A stretch of 64,000 nt of DNA from Amylibacter sp. IMCC11727. Lineage in GTDB: Bacteria; Pseudomonadota; Alphaproteobacteria; Rhodobacterales; Rhodobacteraceae. A program made the position numbers and the translations under genes. The stretch is taken from contig NZ_CP122960.1 in NCBI RefSeq assembly GCF_029854195.1, positions 1,494,001 through 1,558,000 of the forward strand, written 5' to 3'. Below, one piece after another: positions 17,359 to 25,237 of the stretch (its first letter is position 1; every line of letters starts with the position of its first letter). The notes under the pieces were generated by a model. That model was given only the letters and a program-made list of their open reading frames with translations, made no database searches and had not been told where the DNA came from.

Positions 17359-18134
17359 ATCGTGATTCCGCCATCCACGCCAATGATTTGGCCTGTAATG
17401 TTGGACGCAAACGGGGAACACAAAAACACTGCCAGCGCTGCAATATCCTCTGGGCTTTGTGGTCGACCCATGGGCACAAGGTCGCGAATGCGCCCATCAA
17501 ACACCTCTTGTGCTGTGCCCCCTTGCGCCCCGTCGGACGCAATAGCCATCACTTCGCCCAAATCCTCCCACAAAGGGGACCAAACGAAGCCTGGGGCAAT
17601 AGCATTGACGCTGACCTTATCCTTAGCAAATTGCCGCGCCAGCACGCGGGTCAATCCATTGGCTGCAGATTTGGATACGGAGTAGGGCGGCATAAACGGG
17701 GCCGCGATAACGCCCGTGATCGACGTTACATTCACAATGTGGCCCTCACGTGCAATCAACCCATCGCGCAAAGCGCCCGCCCAAAAGGCGGCCCCTTTCA
17801 CATTGGTTGCAAAGGTGCGATCCCAATCTTCTTCTGTATTGTCTGTAAACGGCTGGCCCGGACGTGACACCACTCCAGCATTGTTTACCAAATATCGCGG
17901 TGCGCCCATTTCGGTCGAAATGCGCTTGGCCGTTTCCACAACGCCTGCCTCATCCGCCACATCACAGGCGTATCCAGTGCCGCCAACTGCCTGCGCAACC
18001 CGCTGCGCCGCAGTGCCATCGATATCAACCACAGCCACCTGCGCCCCTGCTTGCGACAGCATCTCTGTCATGGCTGCGCCAATCCCGTTTCCGCCACCCG
18101 TCACAACGGCGACACCGTCCAAGGTTACACGCAT
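17355..18134 (-). CDS. Short-chain dehydrogenase (likely cis-diol dehydrogenase)
   Basis: A 259-residue classical SDR from ATG 18134, which overlaps the stop of the dioxygenase beta gene (ATGA). The cofactor motif is VVTGGGNGIGAAM, then YLVNNAGVV, and the catalytic YSVSKSAANG (Tyr-x3-Lys), ending in IGVDGGITI. Co-transcribed with the Rieske alpha and beta subunits, it most likely oxidises and rearomatises the cis-dihydrodiol they make. Other SDR functions cannot be excluded. Confidence 0.82.
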   Translation of the reverse strand: MRVTLDGVAVVTGGGNGIGAAMTEMLSQAGAQVAVVDIDGTAAQRVAQAVGGTGYACDVADEAGVVETAKRISTEMGAPRYLVNNAGVVSRPGQPFTDNTEEDWDRTFATNVKGAAFWAGALRDGLIAREGHIVNVTSITGVIAAPFMPPYSVSKSAANGLTRVLARQFAKDKVSVNAIAPGFVWSPLWEDLGEVMAIASDGAQGGTAQEVFDGRIRDLVPMGRPQSPEDIAALAVFLCSPFASNITGQIIGVDGGITI

Positions 18135-18646
18135 CAGAAAAAGATCCCCAACGATTTCTGCGTCAAAACCGCATGATCCAGAATGATGGTCCGATCCACA
18201 ATCTTCCAATCCGTGTCTTCATCGGCCCGCAACACATCCTTGCGTGTACCTGAAAACACCTCTTGATCCGTTTCCATGTGGGATCGGTAAATCAAAAACT
18301 TGGACGTCACGTGGGTAAGCCCGTCCTCTTGCCCGTCAACTTCAACGTTCGACACCATATGGTTCGTTCGCCCTGGTGGCGTTTCCGCCCATGCCCGCCC
18401 CGTAGCAAGGCGTTTCACACGGTTGCGCATGCTTTCAAAATCATCTTCAAAATGCGCAAGATGCCCACGTTCGGTCAGTTCAGACCCGATGCCCCGCCCA
18501 ATACGATTAGACACAATCGGCATCCAATAACGCAAATCAGGAGCCATTAACCCGATCCATTTGTCAAACTCCAGATCGTCCAAATACCGTGCTTCGCGGC
18601 TGTAAAACTGGGTTATCGAAAACCAGATGTCTATGTTTCGGCTCAT
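18134..18646 (-). CDS. Aromatic-ring-hydroxylating dioxygenase beta subunit
   Basis: A 170-residue small subunit of the SnoaL-like fold from ATG 18646. It starts with ITQFYSREARYLDDLEFDKWIGLMA and has DLRYWMPIV, both typical of benzoate/naphthalene dioxygenase beta subunits. It has a structural role in the alpha3beta3 oxygenase. ATGA overlaps join it to the alpha gene upstream and to the SDR downstream. Confidence 0.9.
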   Translation of the reverse strand: MSRNIDIWFSITQFYSREARYLDDLEFDKWIGLMAPDLRYWMPIVSNRIGRGIGSELTERGHLAHFEDDFESMRNRVKRLATGRAWAETPPGRTNHMVSNVEVDGQEDGLTHVTSKFLIYRSHMETDQEVFSGTRKDVLRADEDTDWKIVDRTIILDHAVLTQKSLGIFF

Positions 18647-19962
18647 GCTGTTGCCCCCTGTACAACGGGTGCATCCCCGTCCATCAAGTGCGCCCACCGC
18701 GCATACAACTGGCGCTGGTTAATTTCGTTCTGAAATCCAGCCACGCGGCCCCGCATATCGGGGTGAATGGATGTCGGGTCTTCGATTTCATGGTCCATAC
18801 CCATGGATAAGTTTTGCGTGAACTGTCGCCCCACATATCCACGGCTCGACAACGTCGATTGCACCCAGTTGTCCACATCGTCCTGTTCCCATGTACCCGA
18901 CGTGCCGTGCCGTTGCAGATCATGAATGCGCACCATGTCACGGTGATCCTGGTCTGCCTTTTTGTCCACAAAACACCACGACCAGCCCTCGGTTTCATTC
19001 ACACCACGTGGGTGCCAGACCCGCATATTCCCAGATTGCCAAAGCATCGAAAAATTCGGGAAAATGGACGCGTGCATCGGGCTGAGGTGCATACCGCGCA
19101 AATCCCCTAAACGCGCGTGTGTTTCAGGAAAACGATCCTGTTCATAGGCCAAAAACTCTGGCAGGGCCATTTCATAAACCTGTTCTTCGTTTTCTGCCCA
19201 GCGGGCCCCAAACCCATGTCCGTTGCCTGCATTGATCTGAAATCCCTCATAGCCATAGCCCTTTTTGCGCCGTGGCATGCCTTCAAATCCGCTCTCCCAC
19301 GCAGAACCGTGGCTGACAGGGCCGTGGTAGCTGTCGCCGATAAAGTTATCGACGGGGAACTTCCAATTGCATTTGATCCGCCACTTATGGGTTCCGGGCA
19401 AAAACACGATTCCGCCTTCCCGCCGATCCACCGCCATATCCAAATACCACGCCATATCGCCAAGGTAATCCTCAAGCGATGGGGCAGAGGCATCAAACGT
19501 GGCAAAAATCATGCCCTTATAGCTGTCGATCTGGGCCACAGGAACCAACCCGTGGCTCTCCATATCCAGCTTTTCATGATAGACTTGTTTGTATCCAGGC
19601 ACAGTTTTCAAATTGCCATTGTTGGCAAAGGTCCAACCGTGAAACGGACAGGTGAACATGCGTTGATTGCCACTGTCCGCACGGCACACCCGATTGCCAC
19701 GATGTCGGCACATATTCAAAAACGCCCCGATCTGGCCACCCGAATGGCGCGTCACAATCACGGGGTCCTCGCCCATGTAAGCTGTGAAGAAATCATTTTC
19801 CTCTGGCAGTTGAGTTTCATGCCCAAGAAACAGCCAGCACCGCGCAAAAATCTGTTTCAACTCCTGCTGGTAAATCGCAGGGTCAGAAAAAATGCTCCGA
19901 TTGATTTCACCCTTTGTCAGATCAATCAAATGATCAAAATGCGGATGTGCGCCCTGTTCCAA
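18643..19962 (-). CDS. Aromatic-ring-hydroxylating dioxygenase alpha subunit (TTG start)
   Basis: A 439-residue Rieske oxygenase. No ATG is available. TTG 19962 is chosen because AAGGAG lies 7 bases upstream; the longer frame from TTG 20046 lacks a site. The Rieske pair is CRHRG then CPFHGW (about residues 80-105), and the mononuclear iron region is DNFIGDSYHGPVSH (about 200-213). The enzyme dihydroxylates an aromatic ring using electrons from a reductase/ferredoxin. No reductase gene is in this cluster, so electrons must come from elsewhere. Downstream genes imply a product that ends as hydroxyquinol, for example from an aromatic acid. The substrate is unknown. Confidence 0.88.
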   Translation of the reverse strand: MEQGAHPHFDHLIDLTKGEINRSIFSDPAIYQQELKQIFARCWLFLGHETQLPEENDFFTAYMGEDPVIVTRHSGGQIGAFLNMCRHRGNRVCRADSGNQRMFTCPFHGWTFANNGNLKTVPGYKQVYHEKLDMESHGLVPVAQIDSYKGMIFATFDASAPSLEDYLGDMAWYLDMAVDRREGGIVFLPGTHKWRIKCNWKFPVDNFIGDSYHGPVSHGSAWESGFEGMPRRKKGYGYEGFQINAGNGHGFGARWAENEEQVYEMALPEFLAYEQDRFPETHARLGDLRGMHLSPMHASIFPNFSMLWQSGNMRVWHPRGVNETEGWSWCFVDKKADQDHRDMVRIHDLQRHGTSGTWEQDDVDNWVQSTLSSRGYVGRQFTQNLSMGMDHEIEDPTSIHPDMRGRVAGFQNEINQRQLYARWAHLMDGDAPVVQGATA

Positions 19963-20046
19963 ATCTTGGCTCCTTCGCTCTGGTGACGTGCTTTTTGCCA
20001 GTATGTCTTGTCTCAAGGACACGTGCCAAGCGGAAATTTGTCCCAA

Positions 20047-20225
20047 TAATTTGTGATATTCCTCGCGCCCGTGGCACGATCAAATGAAATCGGTTCTTGC
20101 ATCTCTACAGACACATTGGTTCAAAAGGCTATTCCAGCGACGGCTGAAGCAATGGATCACTGTGCGAAATTCTTGTGTGGCACATCCACACAACGCGCTT
20201 TGCTCCAAAGACGGGGAAGAATGCG
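20047..20225. other. Divergent intergenic region (dioxygenase / sulfatase)
   Basis: This 179-base non-coding stretch must hold the promoters for the minus-strand dioxygenase unit and the plus-strand sulfatase unit. I see no convincing dyad or terminator in it. Confidence 0.5.
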
Positions 20226-21929
20226 ATGAACGTATTATGGATTATGTGTGACCAACTGCGGTGGGATTATCTCAGCTGTTATGGGCATCCGCGTTTGCAT
20301 ACGCCCAACATTGATGCGCTTGCCAAGCGGGGCGTTCGATATGATCGTGCCTATGTACAATCCCCCGTGTGCGGTGCGTCACGTATGTCGAGCTATACGG
20401 GGCGCTATGTTCATGCCCATGGGGCCAGCTGGAACTTTGTGCCTATCAAAGCAGGGGAAATGACCATTGGCGATTATTTGCGCCCAATGGGGGTACGCTC
20501 CGTTCTGATCGGCAAAACCCATATGCGGGCTGATGCGATGGGCATGTCTCGGCTGGGCATTGATCCAACCAGCCCAATCGGTGTGCGCATTTCTGAATGC
20601 GGTTTTGACCCGTTTGAACGGGATGATGGTATCCACCCCTATTCGGGGCACGAACCCAATCCCCGCTACAATGATTATGCGCGCGAACAGGGCTTGGACG
20701 CCAAAAATCCGTGGGAAGAATATGCAAACGCGGCAGAAGGCGATGATGGCGATCTTTTATCTGGGTGGTTCCTGAAATACGCCGACCGCCCTGCGCGTGT
20801 TCCCGACCCATTGTCAGAAACACCCTACATCACCACACGCGCGATGGATTTTATCGACGATGCGATTGAAAATCACTCAGACCAGCCATGGGTGGCCCAT
20901 GTCAGTTACATCAAACCACACTGGCCCTATATCGTTCCTGAACCTTACGCCAGCATGTATGGCCCCGATGACGTGCCACCCGCCAATCGGAGCGAAGCAG
21001 AACGCGAAGACGCGCACCCGATTTTTGAAGCTTTCATGGACCGCCGCGTCAGCAAATCTTTCTCGCGCGATGACGTGCGTGAAAGGGTCATTCCCGCTTA
21101 TATGGGCCTGATCAAACAGATCGACGATCAAATGGGTCGCTTGTTTAAACACCTCGAAGATCGCGGCATTGCGGACGACACTATGATCGTGTTCACGTCT
21201 GATCACGGGGATTATCTGGGCGATCACTGGATGGGCGAAAAAGACCTGTTCCACGAAGAATCTCTGCGCATCCCCTTAATCATCTATGACCCCTCGTCAA
21301 AGGCGGATGCAACGCGCGGAACTCTAAATACGGATTTGGTCGAAGCAATTGATCTGGCGCCAACATTTCTGGAACTGTTCGACGGCACGCCCGTTCCACA
21401 CATCATGGATGGGCATTCCCTCATGGATACGCTGCATGGCACGCGCAAAAAAGACCCGCGCCGCTATGTGATTTCGGAATACGACTACTCGTTTATTGAA
21501 CCGCGCATTTCGCTGGATATGTCCGCTCGGGACTGCTGGTTGCGGATGATTTTTGATGGACGATACAAATATATCCATGCGGAAAAATTCCGCCCCATGC
21601 TTTATGATTTACAAGAAGACCCAAATGAACTGATCGATCTGGGCGATGATCCTGCCTACAGCGACATTCGCGCAGACCTGCACGAAGCCCTTTTTGAATG
21701 GGCCCGCAAACCCCGGCAACGCAACACGATTGCGGATGGCGCCATTGAAGGAACCGATATTCAAGATCGTATCGGGGAAAACGGTATCCTTATTGGGTAT
21801 TGGGACGAAGAAGAGCTGAAAGACGCGATCAAAAATAAGTGGGGCAAACGACTGGCCAATGCCAATCCGCTGCTTGCCCCAACCCTAAATAAACTGCTGC
21901 GGCGCAACCAAGATAAGGAAAAGACATGA
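20226..21929 (+). CDS. Sulfatase / phosphonate monoester hydrolase-like, variant CGASR motif
   Basis: A 567-residue alkaline-phosphatase-superfamily hydrolase from ATG 20226 with GGGAAGAA upstream. Metal-site elements are clear: MCDQLRWD (about 7-14) and FTSDHGDYLGDHWMGEKD (about 320-337). The formylglycine motif is Cys49-Gly-Ala-Ser-Arg53, so the usual Pro of CxPSR is Ala. The cysteine that becomes formylglycine is kept. The family cleaves sulfate esters or phosphonate/phosphate monoesters. A close relative with the normal CGPSR lies 15 kb downstream. It overlaps the cupin gene by 4 bases. No signal peptide is seen, so it is probably cytoplasmic. The substrate is unknown. Confidence 0.85.
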   Translation: MNVLWIMCDQLRWDYLSCYGHPRLHTPNIDALAKRGVRYDRAYVQSPVCGASRMSSYTGRYVHAHGASWNFVPIKAGEMTIGDYLRPMGVRSVLIGKTHMRADAMGMSRLGIDPTSPIGVRISECGFDPFERDDGIHPYSGHEPNPRYNDYAREQGLDAKNPWEEYANAAEGDDGDLLSGWFLKYADRPARVPDPLSETPYITTRAMDFIDDAIENHSDQPWVAHVSYIKPHWPYIVPEPYASMYGPDDVPPANRSEAEREDAHPIFEAFMDRRVSKSFSRDDVRERVIPAYMGLIKQIDDQMGRLFKHLEDRGIADDTMIVFTSDHGDYLGDHWMGEKDLFHEESLRIPLIIYDPSSKADATRGTLNTDLVEAIDLAPTFLELFDGTPVPHIMDGHSLMDTLHGTRKKDPRRYVISEYDYSFIEPRISLDMSARDCWLRMIFDGRYKYIHAEKFRPMLYDLQEDPNELIDLGDDPAYSDIRADLHEALFEWARKPRQRNTIADGAIEGTDIQDRIGENGILIGYWDEEELKDAIKNKWGKRLANANPLLAPTLNKLLRRNQDKEKT

Positions 21930-22390
21930 GCCTTAAACCCGGTATCCAACGCAAAGGCGAAGGCATTGATGGTGTCCATTGGAACATCATGGGACAAGTC
22001 TACACACCCAAATCCGTCACCGAAGATTGCTTCAGCTGGCACGCACTGCTGCCCCCTGAAACCTTTGTCCCCCCACATATCCATCCCACACAAGACGAAT
22101 ACATCCATGTGCTGTCTGGTGAACTAGATCTGGTTCTGGATGGCGAACACGTACACGCAAACACTGGGGATTTGGTCTGTATGCCCCGCGGCATCCCGCA
22201 TGGTATTTTTAACAACACAGGCCACAACGTGAACTGCGTGTTCTGGGTGACGCCAACTGGTAAGTTGGTTGATCTGTTTCGCAAACTGCACAACATGTCT
22301 CGCCCAGACGAGGTCGTCGCCGTATCGCCAAATTACGAAGTGAATTTTTTGCCACCTCAACGGGCTGCTGACATCTTGGGGATGAAGTAA
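21926..22390 (+). CDS. Cupin-domain protein
   Basis: A 154-residue single-domain cupin. Motif 1 is PHIHPTQDEYIHVLSGE (about 52-68) and motif 2 is GDLVCMPRGIPHGIFN (about 82-97), giving His, His, Glu and His as likely metal ligands. The ATGA overlap with the sulfatase gene shows translational coupling. Small cupins of this kind are often quercetinase-like dioxygenases, isomerases or sensors. The role here is unknown but presumably concerns the sulfatase product. Confidence 0.75.
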   Translation: MSLKPGIQRKGEGIDGVHWNIMGQVYTPKSVTEDCFSWHALLPPETFVPPHIHPTQDEYIHVLSGELDLVLDGEHVHANTGDLVCMPRGIPHGIFNNTGHNVNCVFWVTPTGKLVDLFRKLHNMSRPDEVVAVSPNYEVNFLPPQRAADILGMK

Positions 22391-22455
22391 CTCCTAACGA
22401 GGATGCACCATTTAACCGAGCCACTGTATCTACCTTGGCTTCCATCTATTGCCCT

Positions 22456-22474
22456 AAAACCGTGATCGGTTTTT
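22456..22474 (+). terminator. Possible weak intrinsic terminator after cupin gene
   Basis: AAAACCG-tgat-CGGTTTT forms a 7-bp stem running into a short T tract, 65 bases after the cupin stop. It is low in GC and so only moderately convincing. If real, the hydrolase gene downstream has its own promoter or depends on read-through. Confidence 0.45.
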
Positions 22475-22496
22475 CGGGACTGCGTTAGGAAACACT

Positions 22497-23318
22497 ATGC
22501 TCGACCCTATCCAAGACTGGGATGACGCCTTTGCCAACATGGCGCATATTGCTGGATCAGAAAAACTGCCTCAAATGTGGACAGATCGCGCCGCCGCGTA
22601 TCGCAGCGGAGGGGTGAAGATTGATGAAGATGTGCCTTATGGCGAACATCCCCGCGAAAAATTTGATCTGATCTGGCCAGACGGCACGCCAAAAGGATTG
22701 GTTGTGTTTATCCATGGCGGTTTTTGGATGCGCCTCGACAAATCCTTCTGGACCGACTTTGCCGAAGGCGCTCGCGCCAATGGCTGGGCGGTCTGTATGC
22801 CAAGCTACACCTTGGCCCCAGATGCCCGCATCAGCCATATGACAACCCAAATCGCCCGTGCGATTTCATGCGCCGCCGCCCAAGTTGCGGGCCCAATCCG
22901 GATCACAGGCCATTCCGCAGGGGGCCACCTGGCCAGCAGAATGATCTGCGATGACACGCCCTTGGACGCAGATGTTTTATCGCGGATCCAAGCCGTGCAA
23001 TCCATCAGCGGCCTGCACGACCTCCGCCCATTGATGCACACGGCTATGAATGACGTGCTGCATCTGGACGAGGAGGAGGCCAAACTTGAAAGCGCAGCCT
23101 TGCATCGCCCTGTACGCGCCGTTCCTTATTGCTGTTATGTTGGGGGCGGGGAACGTCCAGAATTCATCCGACAATCAAAACTAATGGCGCAGATGTGGCA
23201 GGGGTTGGATATGCCAGCCCGCTGTGTCATCGACGGGGATCACAACCACTTCACGGTGATCGAAGGGCTCTGCCAGCCAGACAGCGCTATTACATTGAAT
23301 TTGCTTGGAAAAGACTAG
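22497..23318 (+). CDS. Alpha/beta hydrolase, arylformamidase-like
   Basis: A 273-residue alpha/beta hydrolase. The oxyanion motif HGGFW (about 75-79) matches the HGGxW signature of eukaryotic-type arylformamidase (kynurenine formamidase). The nucleophile elbow is GHSAGGH (about 139-145) and the likely catalytic His is in DGDHNHFT near residue 250. The family hydrolyses N-formylkynurenine or small esters. It fits the kynureninase and 3-hydroxyanthranilate dioxygenase 11 kb away, though bacterial KynB is usually of another fold and other carboxylesterase roles are possible. The start ATG has TTAGGAAA upstream. Confidence 0.75.
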   Translation: MLDPIQDWDDAFANMAHIAGSEKLPQMWTDRAAAYRSGGVKIDEDVPYGEHPREKFDLIWPDGTPKGLVVFIHGGFWMRLDKSFWTDFAEGARANGWAVCMPSYTLAPDARISHMTTQIARAISCAAAQVAGPIRITGHSAGGHLASRMICDDTPLDADVLSRIQAVQSISGLHDLRPLMHTAMNDVLHLDEEEAKLESAALHRPVRAVPYCCYVGGGERPEFIRQSKLMAQMWQGLDMPARCVIDGDHNHFTVIEGLCQPDSAITLNLLGKD

Positions 23319-23371
23319 CTCCGGTGGATAATCACTTCGCCCTCGCAGCGCGAGATGATTGCCCATAGGCC

Positions 23372-24793
23372 CTAGGCAATATCGTCATTTTCATGCAGCG
23401 TGAACACCCGGTCAGGGTTTAACAGGTTCTTTGGGTCGAGCGCCCGTTTCATCCTACGCATTAACGCCATCTCTGCATCCGTGCGGTTTTGCCCGAGGTA
23501 ACCCTTTTTCAACAGGCCAATTCCATGCTCCGCAGAAATGGACCCGCCAACCTCTGCCACATATCCATAAACGATGTCTTGAATTTGGTCGCGAGGTTGG
23601 GGGCCGTCATCGGTGGTTTTGGCAACCAGATGCAGATTCCCATCCGCCAAATGCCCCCCGATATACAGACGCACATTCCCTAATGCGGCTTGCAATCGCC
23701 TCAGCAATTCGTCTTCTAGGGTCTTCATATCATCCACGGCCAAACTGATATCAAATCCAACCGCTGGCTGTTGTTTGCCCATGGCTTCGGCCATGCCATC
23801 ACGCACATCCCACAGCGCTGCAATTTCTGCATGTGATCGGGACACAACCGCATCCACGATCAAACCCCGCTCCATCGCCTGCTCCAAACAGGTTTCAAAC
23901 TTGTCGTTATCCGTGGTCGGGTCCGACCCCATCATTTCCACCAACACATAAAACCCATGGCCCGCAGGGACGGGAGCTTTGACGCTCGCAACTTCGCGCA
24001 GGATCGCGTCATAGGTTTTCGACCAAACCACCTCAAACGCGCTCAAATCCGCACCAAGCCCCGCACGCATGTGAATCATCAAATCGGAGACGGCATCAAA
24101 ACGATCCACCGCGCAAAACGCCACAACCTGCGTTTTTGGCTTTGGATACAGTCTCAAGGTTGCACGGGTGATCAGGCCAAGCGTGCCCTCACTGCCGATA
24201 AACATCTGCTTTAGGTCATAGCCCGTGTTGTTTTTTAAATACCCGTTTAAACTGTTGATCACCGTGCCATCGGCCAAAACAGCCTCCAACCCAAGGGTAA
24301 GGTCTCGTGTCATCCCGTAACGGATCACCCGATTTCCCCCCGCATTGGTGGACAGGTTGCCTCCAATTGTGGCCGACCCACGCGCTCCCAAATCCAGCGG
24401 ATACACCATGTCCACAGCGTCCGCAGCCTCTTGAATGGTTTGTAACGCCACACCTGCCTGAACGGTGATCGTGCCTGCCTTGGGATCAATCTGCTCAATC
24501 TGGTTCATCCGCTCCAGCGAAACGGCAAATTCACCGTGCTGTGGCCGCGCACCCACCACTAAACCAGTCAGTCCTCCTTGCACCACAATCGGTTGCGTAG
24601 CGGCAAAACACTGGGACATCGCGCGTGACAATTCATCCGTAGAGGCTGGACGCATCACCACAGCGGGGCGCACATCACCAACACCGCGCGGATCGGTGTG
24701 ATAGCGCGGATCAACATTCTCACCGATCAACAGCCCCGCATCCCCCAGAACGCTGCGCAGCTTTGAAATGAGTTGTGTGTCCAAGGGCTGCAT
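23372..24793 (-). CDS. FAD-linked oxidase, GlcD/D-lactate dehydrogenase-like
   Basis: A 473-residue VAO-family flavoprotein from ATG 24793 (4 bases after the previous gene; the longer frame overlaps it). It has the FAD-binding PP-loop region IVVQGGLTGLVVGA (about 85-98), GARGSATIGGNLSTNAGG (about 137-154), and the C-terminal ISAEHGIGLLKKGYLGQNR (His of EHGIG) typical of D-2-hydroxyacid dehydrogenases such as GlcD and D-LDH. It oxidises a D-2-hydroxy acid to a 2-keto acid. It is downstream of the GMC dehydrogenase and its small partner, suggesting sequential oxidation of an alcohol or sugar acid. No GlcE/GlcF partners are encoded nearby. Confidence 0.85.
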   Translation of the reverse strand: MQPLDTQLISKLRSVLGDAGLLIGENVDPRYHTDPRGVGDVRPAVVMRPASTDELSRAMSQCFAATQPIVVQGGLTGLVVGARPQHGEFAVSLERMNQIEQIDPKAGTITVQAGVALQTIQEAADAVDMVYPLDLGARGSATIGGNLSTNAGGNRVIRYGMTRDLTLGLEAVLADGTVINSLNGYLKNNTGYDLKQMFIGSEGTLGLITRATLRLYPKPKTQVVAFCAVDRFDAVSDLMIHMRAGLGADLSAFEVVWSKTYDAILREVASVKAPVPAGHGFYVLVEMMGSDPTTDNDKFETCLEQAMERGLIVDAVVSRSHAEIAALWDVRDGMAEAMGKQQPAVGFDISLAVDDMKTLEDELLRRLQAALGNVRLYIGGHLADGNLHLVAKTTDDGPQPRDQIQDIVYGYVAEVGGSISAEHGIGLLKKGYLGQNRTDAEMALMRRMKRALDPKNLLNPDRVFTLHENDDIA

Positions 24794-24797
24794 CAAA

Positions 24798-25226
24798 TCA
24801 ATCCGCCTTGCGATAGATTGCGCCGCGCGCCCGCACGGGATCAAGCAGTGACAGATCGTTTGGTTCCTGTTCGTAACCATGAGGAAACGGCGCGCGCACC
24901 TCAATATCCAGCGCCCTCATAACCCGATCATCTCGGTAATAGCATTGTGCCACCAGAACCTGAATCATCTCGGCTTCGGTAGGGAAGGCATCCCGAAACG
25001 CCAATGCCCTTTGCAAGGTCACATCATGACCGCTGGTTAACGACGCCAATGCACCTGCCAATCTATCCCGCAAAGCGGCACCACTCGTCAAAATATCGCG
25101 AAAAATTACAGGATCGCTCGCACTTGGTTGATTATAATCTTTGCTGGCAGGGATGATATGGCCCACCAACGCCCGCAACGCGTTTTGCTCCTCAACGGAA
25201 AAGATGTTCATTTCTTCGGTGCTCAT
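24798..25226 (-). CDS. Gluconate 2-dehydrogenase subunit 3-like protein, no signal peptide
   Basis: A 142-residue protein from ATG 25226. The segment FSVEEQNALRALVGHIIPASKD near the start is characteristic of the gluconate 2-dehydrogenase subunit 3 family, which accompanies GMC flavoproteins. In typical three-subunit periplasmic dehydrogenases this subunit carries the Tat signal that exports the flavoprotein. Here no twin-arginine or hydrophobic signal is present, so the complex is predicted to stay in the cytoplasm. The gene lies 11 bases after the GMC gene. Confidence 0.75.
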   Translation of the reverse strand: MSTEEMNIFSVEEQNALRALVGHIIPASKDYNQPSASDPVIFRDILTSGAALRDRLAGALASLTSGHDVTLQRALAFRDAFPTEAEMIQVLVAQCYYRDDRVMRALDIEVRAPFPHGYEQEPNDLSLLDPVRARGAIYRKAD

Positions 25227-25237
25227 CTCGATCTCTC

